Shown in pieces: positions 7,551 to 14,546 of a stretch of DNA of 17,418 nucleotides; the stretch's first letter is position 1; every line of letters begins with the position of its first letter. A program made the position numbers and the translations under genes. The DNA is from an uncultured Sutterella sp. GTDB lineage: Bacteria > Pseudomonadota > Gammaproteobacteria > Burkholderiales > Burkholderiaceae_F. The notes below the pieces were generated by a model. It saw only the letters and a list, made by a program, of their open reading frames with translations. It did no database searches and had not been told where the DNA came from. The stretch covers positions 1 through 17,418 of the forward strand of contig UQNA01000058.1 of the NCBI GenBank assembly GCA_900542195.1, written 5' to 3'.

Positions 7551-8114
7551 TTAGATCTTACCGACGAGGTCAAGACCCGGCTTGAGAGTCTTAGCACCCG
7601 GCTGCCATTTAGCTGGGCAAACTAAGCCAGGGTTAGCTTCTACGAACTGAGCAGCCTGAACCTTGCGGAGGAGTTCCTTAGCGTCGCGGCCGATACCGCC
7701 GTCGTGGATTTCGCAAACAACGATCTTGCCGCTAGGATTGATAACGAATGTACCGCGCTGTGCAAGGCCTTCGCTTTCGATCATAACGCCGAAGTTGCGT
7801 GTCAAAGTACCTGTTGGGTCACCAACCATTGGGTATTCAACTTTCTTGATAGCGGCAGATGTGTCGTGCCATGCTTTGTGTGTGAAATGTGTGTCTGTAG
7901 AAACAGCATAGATTTCAACACCAATCTTTTGGAATTCCGCATATTGTTCAGCAAGGTCTTCCAATTCTGTCGGGCAAACGAATGTGAAGTCTGCTGGGTA
8001 GAAGAAAACGACAGACCATTTACCGAGGAGGTCTTTGTCAGTAACTGTGATGAATTCGTTGTTCTTGAATGCTTCAGCTTGGAACGGCTGAAGTTGAGTG
8101 CCGATTAAAGACAT
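7551..8114 (-). CDS. ahpC: AhpC, alkyl hydroperoxide reductase (2-Cys peroxiredoxin)
   Basis: The 187-residue protein is a typical AhpC of the Prx1/AhpC subfamily. It has the peroxidatic Cys47 within PADFTFVCPTE, the conserved Arg120 of the active site, and the resolving Cys166 in LVCPAKW. It reduces hydrogen peroxide and organic hydroperoxides in the cytoplasm; the dimeric enzyme is normally recycled by AhpF. No ahpF lies in this window, so the reductant gene is elsewhere or another system is used. The ribosome site AAAGGAGAGA is very strong, and a promoter with overlapping palindromic boxes lies just upstream. The gene is convergent with the aap operon and divergent from the M20 peptidase gene. 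Confidence 0.97.
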   Translation of the reverse strand: MSLIGTQLQPFQAEAFKNNEFITVTDKDLLGKWSVVFFYPADFTFVCPTELEDLAEQYAEFQKIGVEIYAVSTDTHFTHKAWHDTSAAIKKVEYPMVGDPTGTLTRNFGVMIESEGLAQRGTFVINPSGKIVVCEIHDGGIGRDAKELLRKVQAAQFVEANPGLVCPAKWQPGAKTLKPGLDLVGKI

Positions 8115-8142
8115 GTTTGTCTCTCCTTTAAAAATTTCGGTC

Positions 8143-8187
8143 AGTCTAAGACAGCATTAGGGTTTTGTCTAATGGACTATGTCTATT
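8143..8187 (-). promoter_or_regulatory. ahpC promoter with OxyR-like boxes
   Basis: On the minus strand TAGACA (8166-8171, 5 of 6 to TTGACA) and TAGACT (8143-8148) are 17 bases apart; transcription would begin about 20 bases before the ATG. A perfect inverted repeat ATTAG-N8-CTAAT (8156-8173) covers the -35 box, and just upstream the minus strand reads ATAG-N7-CCAT, one base off the ATAG-N7-CTAT half of an OxyR site. Peroxide-responsive control is plausible but inferred. Confidence 0.5.
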
Positions 8188-8285
8188 AACGTTATCGAAA
8201 TTTTCTATCAGTCTTCTTCGTCCTTGATGGTCACGAGGTTATAGGAAGTATCTTCATTTCGTAATAAAGAGTAAGAAAAGGGATA

Positions 8286-8330
8286 TTGCTTAAGTGGTAA
8301 TACCACATTATGATTTAGGGCTATTACCAA
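8286..8330 (+). promoter_or_regulatory. Promoter of the M20 peptidase gene with a GntR-type operator in the spacer
   Basis: TTGCTT (8286-8291) and TATGAT (8309-8314) are separated by exactly 17 bases. The spacer holds the perfect palindrome GTGGTAATACCAC (8294-8306), which fits the TGGT-N3-ACCA consensus of FadR/PdhR-type GntR regulators. A further half-site, TATTACCA, lies at 8322-8329 near the expected start of transcription. This placement is typical for repression by promoter occlusion. The -35 box alone is weak. Confidence 0.55.
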
Positions 8331-8351
8331 TGAACAAACAAGGAATTTCAG

Positions 8352-9623
8352 ATGTCAGATCCAATCAAACTTCCTCCGATTCCAAATTCTGTTGTCGAAG
8401 CCTACAACCAGATCAAAACCTTCGAACCAGTCATTAAAGCTGTTGCAGCTGCAAAAGACGAAGAAGAAAGAACGCTCAAGGATCAAGTAGAAATTACAGA
8501 AATTGAAGCCGCTCCTTTCCACGAAGAAGACAGAGCCAAAGATTTTGCACAAAGACTCAAAGATCTCGGCTTGACTAACGTCAGAATTGACCAGGAAGGC
8601 AACGTTATCGGCGTTCGCCCGGGTACTGGCAATGGTCCTCGTTTAGCCCTCGGCGCCCACTTAGACACCGTTTTCCCGATGGGAACCAATGTCAAAGTCC
8701 GCAGAGAAGGCAACAAGTTCTACGCTCCCGGAATTTCCGATGATGCCAGAGGATTGGCTGTTATTCTCGAGGTTCTTCGCACTCTTCAGGAACAGAAGAT
8801 CGAAACTGTTGGCGACATTCTCTTTACTGCAACCGTTGGTGAAGAAGGCAACGGCGACCTTCGCGGTTCCAAGTACTTGTTCAAGAGCAAAGAAGAACAC
8901 ATTGACGGCTTCATTTCCGTTGACAGTGCTGATGTTGAAAGACTTCTTCACGGTTCTACAGGCTCCCGCCGCTTTAGAGTTACTTTCGAAGGCCCCGGCG
9001 GACACAGCTGGAGTGCTTTCGGTACAGCCAGCGCAACTCATGCATTAGGCCGTGCTATTGCCAAGATTGCTGACCTCGAAGTTCCTGCTGATCCGAAGAC
9101 AACCTTCACAGTCGGCACAATCGTCGGGGGTACTACAGTCAACTCCATTGCTGCCTCCGCTACAACTGAAATTGACACACGTTCCGTCTGCAATACTGAG
9201 CTCAACAAGTTAGTTGACCGCCTGCTTCCGCTTCTTCAGCAGGCTGCCGACGAAGAAAATGCTCGCTGGAAAGCTGAAGGCGATGCACAGATTAAAGTTA
9301 AGATTGAACCGATCGGCGAACGCCCGGCCGGTGATCAACCGGATTCTTCTCCGGTTCTGATGGCAGCAAGATGCGCCATGGATGTTCTTGGTATTCCTCT
9401 TAAGAAATACACATGCGCCAGCACAGACCAGAATGTTCCATTGAGCCTCGGCATTCCTGCTACAACACTCGGTGGCGGCGGAACAGAAGGATTCAACCAC
9501 AACGTTAAGGAGTGGTATGACTCCACAGATTCCTACCGTGGTCCGCAGTTGGCTCTCATGACCGTTCTCGGCTTAGTCGGAGTTAAGGGCCGAAGCGAAC
9601 CGCTCCTTCCAAAAAGAGCATAA
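8352..9623 (+). CDS. M20-family metallopeptidase (zinc amidohydrolase)
   Basis: The 423-residue cytoplasmic protein has the complete M20 metal site: His103 and Asp105 in GAHLDTVFP, Asp130/131 in GISDDARG, the catalytic Glu164 and metal-ligand Glu165 in VGEEGNGD, an acidic ligand in SVDSAD (191/194), and a C-terminal His383 in GFNHNVKEW. A dimerisation (lid) domain is inserted at about residues 206-320, with the conserved GPGGHSW (His218). It resembles peptidase-T-like and acylase-like M20/M25/M40 enzymes that cleave small peptides or N-acylated amino acids; the exact substrate cannot be read from sequence. A good AAGGA site precedes the ATG. It has its own promoter with an operator-like palindrome and is divergent from ahpC. 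Confidence 0.88.
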   Translation: MSDPIKLPPIPNSVVEAYNQIKTFEPVIKAVAAAKDEEERTLKDQVEITEIEAAPFHEEDRAKDFAQRLKDLGLTNVRIDQEGNVIGVRPGTGNGPRLALGAHLDTVFPMGTNVKVRREGNKFYAPGISDDARGLAVILEVLRTLQEQKIETVGDILFTATVGEEGNGDLRGSKYLFKSKEEHIDGFISVDSADVERLLHGSTGSRRFRVTFEGPGGHSWSAFGTASATHALGRAIAKIADLEVPADPKTTFTVGTIVGGTTVNSIAASATTEIDTRSVCNTELNKLVDRLLPLLQQAADEENARWKAEGDAQIKVKIEPIGERPAGDQPDSSPVLMAARCAMDVLGIPLKKYTCASTDQNVPLSLGIPATTLGGGGTEGFNHNVKEWYDSTDSYRGPQLALMTVLGLVGVKGRSEPLLPKRA

Positions 9624-9650
9624 TTTGTACATAGTGCATTAAAGGAACTT

Positions 9651-9677
9651 CAAGGGCACAGATTTTCTGTGCCCTTG
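9651..9677 (+). terminator. Hairpin between the M20 peptidase gene and the macrodomain gene
   Basis: An 11-base arm (9651-9661) pairs perfectly with 9667-9677 around a five-base loop. No T-run follows, so it may be an mRNA-stabilising or partial terminator rather than a full stop; it ends 24 bases before the next start codon. Confidence 0.55.
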
Positions 9678-9701
9678 TGCTATCAGCCTCCGGGAGAAGC
9701 C

Positions 9702-10214
9702 ATGAGTAAACTAACGATATCGTGCGGAGACATCACTCGTTTAGCTGTTGATGCCATCGTCAATGCCGCAAACTGTTCTCTTCTGGGAGGCGGCGGAGTA
9801 GACGGTGCAATCCATAAAGCTGCCGGCAAACAATTGTTTGAAGAATGTTTGCAGCTAAACGGTTGTGCGACCGGACAAAGTAAGGTTACCAAAGGATATC
9901 TTCTTCCTGCCAAACACGTCATCCATACGGTCGGACCTATTTGGAGAGGCGGTCAAGAAAATGAAGCCGAGCTTTTAGCGTCCTGTTATCGGACCGCCCT
10001 AGATATTGCCAAAGAATTAAATTTGAAAACCGTAGCGTTTCCAAGCATCTCAACAGGAGCCTACCGCTTTCCGAAGGAATTAGCGGCAGAAATAGCCGTC
10101 AAAACTATCCTGGAGCATCCATTTGACGGCGAAGTCCAGATGTGTACTTTTTCACCTACAGATCAAGAGATCTATCAAAAGAAATTGGACGAAGCCAGAG
10201 GCCAGAGCAACTAA
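9702..10214 (+). CDS. ymdB: Macrodomain protein, O-acetyl-ADP-ribose deacetylase (YmdB/MacroD type)
   Basis: The 170-residue protein is a single MacroD-type macrodomain closely resembling E. coli YmdB. It starts with the LTISCGDITRLAVDAIVNAAN motif region and the ADP-ribose-binding loop GGGGVDGAIHKAAG (Asn24 and Asp34 corresponding to the catalytic Asn/Asp of YmdB), followed by LPAKHVIHTVGPIW and the second loop SISTGAYRFP. Such enzymes hydrolyse O-acetyl-ADP-ribose and mono-ADP-ribose on acidic residues; YmdB also modulates RNase III in E. coli. An in-frame ATG at 9669 lies inside the upstream hairpin; the ATG at 9702 has GGGAG eight bases before it and begins the conserved fold, so I chose it. 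It may share a transcript with the M20 peptidase gene. Confidence 0.92.
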   Translation: MSKLTISCGDITRLAVDAIVNAANCSLLGGGGVDGAIHKAAGKQLFEECLQLNGCATGQSKVTKGYLLPAKHVIHTVGPIWRGGQENEAELLASCYRTALDIAKELNLKTVAFPSISTGAYRFPKELAAEIAVKTILEHPFDGEVQMCTFSPTDQEIYQKKLDEARGQSN

Positions 10215-10307
10215 CTCTTCTGCCCACGAGTTACAAAACTTCTGTTGAACTGGTCAAAAAAGAGTCACACGCAATGTGTGGTCATTTGCTTAACTCTCAA
10301 ATATAGG

Positions 10308-10342
10308 AAATGCGCTTCTACCATTGAAAGGGAAGCGCATTT
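10308..10342. terminator. Strong hairpin between convergent genes
   Basis: AAATGCGCTTC (10308-10318) pairs perfectly with GAAGCGCATTT (10332-10342) around 13 bases. The flanking A and T bases give short U-runs on both strands, so it probably ends transcripts of the macrodomain gene and, from the other side, of dcuC. Confidence 0.6.
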
Positions 10343-10351
10343 GAAAGTTTA

Positions 10352-10390
10352 TGAAGTTTCACAGGTTTTATCGAGCCAAATGAAACTTCA
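10352..10390. terminator. Second hairpin downstream of dcuC
   Basis: TGAAGTTTCA (10352-10361) and TGAAACTTCA (10381-10390) form a perfect 10-base stem around 19 bases, starting 12 bases after the dcuC stop on the minus strand. No long T-run follows; it works as part of a tandem pair with the hairpin at 10308-10342 or as an RNA-stabilising end. Confidence 0.45.
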
Positions 10391-10401
10391 ACTCAACGGT
10401 T

Positions 10402-11796
10402 CTACAAGAGGATCAAAGAACTGAGGACGACGGTAATCATACCGATAGCCATGACAGGAATTGTCCTTCTTACAACTTCGAACGGGGAAAGTTCTGCAAT
10501 ACTGGAAACAGCAATCGTAACGCCTGCGATTGGAGACATAGAACGTCCAATACCGCTGACTAATTGAACCGGGCAAGCCATCACAATCAAATCCCAATTT
10601 ACTGCTTTAGCAGCATGCGGTAAAAGAGAGTTGAATGCAAAGAATGCTGCATTGGCTGAGCCAGTAAGAATAGAAGCGAAAGCCAAAAGTGTGCACATAA
10701 CAATCAGCATGACGACACCGGCAGTGTTCTGCATAGAAGCAGCCCAACCGATGATGGTTGTAATTCCGCCGGACAGCTTCAAACCTTCTGCAAAGACCAA
10801 CGCGCAGATGATTAGAGATACTGTGGAGGTAAATACGCGGCCCATACCCTGGAAAATAGATTTGGTATTGGCAACACATTCTTTGAAGGATCTCTTAGTT
10901 AGCAGATCGACCAAGAAGGTGATGATCATGCATAAGAACATGCAGGTAATGAGCTCAAGTCTTACGCCTGTATAGCAGAACTTCGAGAAGATAAACAAGA
11001 ATACGATTGGAAGAACAGGAAGAATGGCGTAAAAGCGAGGAGCATCGGGCTGTTTATCTTTTGCACCGGCAGCCATAAGTTCGCTTCTCATCTTGAAATC
11101 ATCTTCAGTCAGGCGTCCGCTGGCCAAATCCTTCTTATCGAAATATCTTTGCAGGAACCCGTGAGAAACAGCAATAACGGCGGCAGCAATCACGCCGATG
11201 AGCAGCTGGCCTTCCAAGAAATATTCCATTGCAGAAATGCCTAAGAGTTTTGAAGTAACAATGGAGTTTGCAGAAGCAGGTCCTAAATCCAAGCAGCTTG
11301 CCGTTACGATGACGGCAGCAGCCGATACTCTAGAGACGCCGACAGCCATTAAAAGCGGATACACGGTAAGCATCAATAAAACGCCGAGGCCTACGGCAGA
11401 CGGAATAAAGATGTTAATGAACTGACCGACCAAGTAAGAAATGGCAAGCAGCGTATAAGGACTGTGGATATAGTAAAGCGGCTTTGAACAAACTTTAACG
11501 AAGGATTTGGTAGCACCAATCTTATCCAAGTAGTCTGCCAAGCCGGAAATAACCATAATCTGCAAACCAAGTCCGGCTAAGGTTGAAGAAGACAAGTTCG
11601 TTACTACCTGAACCACGTCAAGCAGCATGCTGTGAGTGACTTTCTTTCCTGTGACGAGAGGCACATTGGTAAATAAACCAACGGCGAGCAGCATTAGAAG
11701 GCCTACAAGAAGCAGAGCCCAAGGCGCATAGTATTTCTTAACGATGAGGTATCCGACTAGAACGATACCAACTGTAACGGTTATAAGTCCGAACAT
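10402..11796 (-). CDS. dcuC: DcuC-family anaerobic C4-dicarboxylate carrier
   Basis: The 464-residue protein matches E. coli DcuC (461 residues) in length and pattern. About 10-12 hydrophobic spans run through the chain, with a hydrophilic cytoplasmic loop at about residues 218-252. Family motifs include GLADYLDKIGA, KPLYYIHSPY, LTGSANAAFFAFNSLLPHA (about 377-396), GIGRSMSPIAG (415-425) and the tail SPFEVVRRT. DcuC exchanges or exports succinate, fumarate and malate under anaerobic conditions; the family also includes carriers of other small acids. It lies 18 bases after the amidohydrolase stop with AGGAGA as ribosome site, so the two genes form one operon, and it may carry the substrate or product of that enzyme. 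Family certain, substrate not. Confidence 0.88.
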   Translation of the reverse strand: MFGLITVTVGIVLVGYLIVKKYYAPWALLLVGLLMLLAVGLFTNVPLVTGKKVTHSMLLDVVQVVTNLSSSTLAGLGLQIMVISGLADYLDKIGATKSFVKVCSKPLYYIHSPYTLLAISYLVGQFINIFIPSAVGLGVLLMLTVYPLLMAVGVSRVSAAAVIVTASCLDLGPASANSIVTSKLLGISAMEYFLEGQLLIGVIAAAVIAVSHGFLQRYFDKKDLASGRLTEDDFKMRSELMAAGAKDKQPDAPRFYAILPVLPIVFLFIFSKFCYTGVRLELITCMFLCMIITFLVDLLTKRSFKECVANTKSIFQGMGRVFTSTVSLIICALVFAEGLKLSGGITTIIGWAASMQNTAGVVMLIVMCTLLAFASILTGSANAAFFAFNSLLPHAAKAVNWDLIVMACPVQLVSGIGRSMSPIAGVTIAVSSIAELSPFEVVRRTIPVMAIGMITVVLSSLILL

Positions 11797-11814
11797 TATG
11801 GTTCTCCTAATAGT

Positions 11815-13227
11815 TTATGGGATATAGCGGTTTTCTATTTGGTCTAAAGAAAGCGGGGCTTTGACGACATATGGGAGCCCTCTCCGCTTTAAGGTTGCTG
11901 CTCCTCTTTCATCACAAATGAACGTAGTACCGGAACCAACCAAGTTCCCGTCAAGCATGGAAACTCGGCCGTTTACAATCGTGGCAAAAGCTTTTTCGGC
12001 TTCGATATCCAGAATGGAAATATCAGCATCTGCACCTACGGAAAGATGGCCTTTATTCGGAAGGCCCAAGGAACGAGCTCCATTCAAACTAGCTTTCACT
12101 GCATATTCCGTCAAGGAAAGAGCGCCGAATTTGACGAGAAGCAGACCATTTTCAACAATCACGTTACGCGGATAACAACCGCCGTCTGTTGAAAAAGAAT
12201 CCACAACGAAGGAGCCGTCAGCTCTTTTTGCCGTTGCCAATAAAAAGCGGCTCACTGCAGGATTGACGCTGAAACTGCCGACACATTCCGTGTTGCGCGC
12301 TTCCCAATATTGAACGCCTTCACGGCCGGAAAGAAGAACGCCGATTACGCCGGTATCGGCCAACACACCCGCAGCTCCATCCAGAATTGCCTTCTTTACA
12401 CCTTCATAATCATTTGAGTACCCAAGCTTGAGAAGACAAGTCGTCGTTACCTTGCTTACGGGAAGATTGTCTCGGATTACGAATCTGGTTCCGTTAAGAG
12501 GAGACAGATAAGACTCAGAGAAAATATTGGGGTGCGCCTTGAGCAGCTCAATGGCTTCCAAAGCTTCATCTCGTTCATTCAGAACTTGGCCGCGGCAATA
12601 GCTATTTACATGAGCCACATGAAGAAAACGATCCGTACCGGCTGCGGCCACAGCCTCCCTCAGTCCCTCAATGTTGGAGCCATGTTTTGTACTTCCCACA
12701 TGCCAAGCAACCCAGGCTTTCTTTTGATTGGCGATGTCAATAAAGCTCTCACTAATGTCAAGATCCATCGGAAAATGACCGCCGAGCAGCTTTATCCCGA
12801 TGCCTCCCTGTTCAAGAGTTTTGTCTAGAAAGTCTTCTTGTTCGCTTAGAGAGGGGCGAGAAGAGGACAAAGTAAAACCTTCCCGAGCGGCTTCCAAAAC
12901 TGCGATATTTACACCTGCTCCTGTTTCAGAAACGGTTGAAAGAATATCTTCAAGAGGGCCGGCCATATCTAAGGTAGTACAGACACCGGCTTTGGCAATC
13001 ATTCTTTGAGCGTGCTTATGGCCAAGCACGGTACGCATATGTGTATGCATATCAATGATTCCGGGGATGAGAACTTTACCGGCCGCTGAAATTTCCTCAC
13101 AAGAAGGTTCGCAGATTTCTTCAGCAACCGCTTTTATTTTTCCGTCTTCGACGGCAACATCTCTGAAGGCGTTGAGCTTATTGAGCGGATCAACCACTCG
13201 CGCTCCTCTGATAATCAAATCAGCCAT
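11815..13227 (-). CDS. Amidohydrolase-superfamily enzyme (cyclic amidohydrolase/deacetylase-like)
   Basis: The 470-residue protein is a metal-dependent amidohydrolase. It starts with the usual beta-sandwich strand DLIIRGARVVDP and continues into the TIM barrel with HxH at His61/His63 (GIIDMHTHM), Lys146 in GIKLLGG as a candidate carbamylated bridging lysine, His176 (AWHVGS), His206 (HVAHVNSY) and Asp348 (FSTDGG). The end SVGADADISILDI returns to the sandwich domain. The arrangement is that of a binuclear dihydroorotase/hydantoinase/deacetylase relative, but I cannot assign a substrate. It has a strong AAGGAG site, is co-transcribed with a DcuC carrier, and stands opposite a LysR regulator, which points to a substrate-induced catabolic function, for example hydrolysis of an N-acyl or cyclic amide to a dicarboxylic acid. 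Confidence 0.85.
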   Translation of the reverse strand: MADLIIRGARVVDPLNKLNAFRDVAVEDGKIKAVAEEICEPSCEEISAAGKVLIPGIIDMHTHMRTVLGHKHAQRMIAKAGVCTTLDMAGPLEDILSTVSETGAGVNIAVLEAAREGFTLSSSRPSLSEQEDFLDKTLEQGGIGIKLLGGHFPMDLDISESFIDIANQKKAWVAWHVGSTKHGSNIEGLREAVAAAGTDRFLHVAHVNSYCRGQVLNERDEALEAIELLKAHPNIFSESYLSPLNGTRFVIRDNLPVSKVTTTCLLKLGYSNDYEGVKKAILDGAAGVLADTGVIGVLLSGREGVQYWEARNTECVGSFSVNPAVSRFLLATAKRADGSFVVDSFSTDGGCYPRNVIVENGLLLVKFGALSLTEYAVKASLNGARSLGLPNKGHLSVGADADISILDIEAEKAFATIVNGRVSMLDGNLVGSGTTFICDERGAATLKRRGLPYVVKAPLSLDQIENRYIP

Positions 13228-13336
13228 GGTTTGCTCCTTGGAGTGGACTAACCTGATTTCAGTCTAAAGATCCTCCGGAATATGTCGATAAGAAAATATC
13301 TAAAATAGCAATATAGATTTCTGTTCTGGAAATAAG
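13228..13336. promoter_or_regulatory. Divergent control region between the amidohydrolase and LysR genes
   Basis: The 109-base gap is the expected place for LysR-type control of both sides. It holds an inverted repeat GATA-N6-TATC (13287-13300) and three ATAT tetramers at 13280, 13296 and 13311, about 15-16 bases apart, upstream of the LysR start. These could form the regulator's recognition and activation sites. No convincing -35/-10 pair was found by eye. Confidence 0.4.
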
Positions 13337-14302
13337 ATGACTGAAGACCTGGACGTTTGGAAAGTATTCTTGGCAGTATTCAATGAAGGCTCGGTACAGG
13401 ATGCCGCAGTAAAACTTAATATGGAAAGTTCTTCAGTATCGAAGAAACTCCAGAAACTTGAGAAACTGCTGGGCGTCCAACTTTTCGATAGGACCGGAAG
13501 ACCTTTTCTTCCGACACCGACCGCTTATGAGCTGTTTCCTTATGCAGAGTCGATGATTCACTCTCGAGAAAAAATTTCCAATATTCTTTCGGATAGAGTT
13601 TGCGATGATTCTCAGATTATCCGGTTAATGATCGGCAACACGCATGCCAAATATATGCCGAAGATGATTCAACAATACGTTGCCCAAAATCCTAGGACTC
13701 GTGTAAATGTCATCGCTCCCTTAGATGTTGAAGAATTCAAGCAAAGATTAGCGGACATTGCTTTTATTTCCGGCGTTATCCCGCTTCCGGACTGTGTTTT
13801 ACTTTCGCGAGGAAAGATGGTTTTTATGCCGGTTGCCTCCAAAGAATATCTTGAAAAAAACGGTCCTATCGAAACGCTTCAAGATCTTGAACATCACCAT
13901 ATCTTCTCCAGCCTATATCCGTCCCGCTATGCTTTTTCCGTCAACTATGTTTTGAGGAAAGGTCAGGCAGTCATGAACATCCCAAAAACTACCTCCATCC
14001 GCTGGAGTAATGTGGAAATGGCAAAACAAGCTGTTCTTCAAGGTATCGGCATTTCTCTAGGCTTTCCGCTTTTTCACTGCATTGATGAGATAGAACGAGG
14101 AGAACTAGTTCCTATTCTTAACGGCTGGCACCGCCCGTCCCAAGAAAATTATGTGGCTATTCATACAGACGACTGGAAGAAACCTTACCTTCGCCGCTTT
14201 GCAGATTACATGGCCAAGGAATTTGCCAAAACGGAAGCCTCTTGCGAGGCCCGACTCAAAAAGGCAGTCCCGAAAGCTCTTTATGACGAGTACCTGAGGT
14301 AG
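13337..14302 (+). CDS. LysR-family transcriptional regulator
   Basis: The 321-residue protein has an N-terminal winged helix-turn-helix (residues 4-63: WKVFLAVFNEGSVQDAAVKL, then SSSVSKKLQKLEKLLGVQLFDRTGR), a linker helix, and a two-lobed periplasmic-binding-protein-like effector domain (about 90-290). The recognition-helix pattern SVSKKLQKLE and LFDRTGRPFLPTP are typical of the family. It is transcribed away from the amidohydrolase-dcuC operon across a 109-base gap, the classic layout in which a LysR protein controls the divergent genes and its own. The likely inducer is the amidohydrolase substrate or product. The C-terminal extension (about 290-321) is rich in Lys and Ala. Confidence 0.9.
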   Translation: MTEDLDVWKVFLAVFNEGSVQDAAVKLNMESSSVSKKLQKLEKLLGVQLFDRTGRPFLPTPTAYELFPYAESMIHSREKISNILSDRVCDDSQIIRLMIGNTHAKYMPKMIQQYVAQNPRTRVNVIAPLDVEEFKQRLADIAFISGVIPLPDCVLLSRGKMVFMPVASKEYLEKNGPIETLQDLEHHHIFSSLYPSRYAFSVNYVLRKGQAVMNIPKTTSIRWSNVEMAKQAVLQGIGISLGFPLFHCIDEIERGELVPILNGWHRPSQENYVAIHTDDWKKPYLRRFADYMAKEFAKTEASCEARLKKAVPKALYDEYLR

Positions 14303-14419
14303 AACTGATTTGGGACACTTCTCCTCATTTGTTCTGTAGGCGCATCGGGAAGATCATTTTGCTAGGCGAGAAGCACCCGGAGAGGCTCACTCTTACCATT
14401 ATCGGACCAACTTTTAATG

Positions 14420-14456
14420 AAAAAAAAAACCGTGAACCTCTTTTACAAGTCCACGG
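14420..14456 (-). terminator. Rho-independent terminator of pepT
   Basis: Read on the minus strand, CCGTGGAC (14449-14456) pairs with GTTCACGG (14430-14437), eight pairs including one G-U, and is followed directly by ten T (14420-14429). It lies about 90 bases past the pepT stop. On the plus strand the LysR gene has no equivalent T-run. Confidence 0.8.
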
Positions 14457-14475
14457 ATGCTTTGGCTTCAAGTAA

Positions 14476-14495
14476 TTGCTCTTTTCAAAGAGCAA
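14476..14495. repeat. Near-perfect palindrome downstream of pepT
   Basis: Nine-base arms (14476-14484 and 14487-14495) are perfectly complementary around two bases. No T-run follows on either strand, so it is not by itself a terminator; it lies in the pepT 3' untranslated region and may protect the transcript end. Confidence 0.5.
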
Positions 14496-14546
14496 CGGAA
14501 GAAAAAATCACTATATTTTCGAAAAAATGCCCTGTTCTTCTAATTC

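Noticed and set aside
9669..9701. Upstream ATG at 9669 for the macrodomain protein
   Set aside because: It lies inside a stable hairpin and adds 11 non-conserved residues; the ATG at 9702 has a proper ribosome site.
14303..14419. Possible small RNA or tRNA between the LysR gene and the pepT terminator
   Set aside because: No cloverleaf, no CCA-type acceptor arm and no paired stem of useful length were found.
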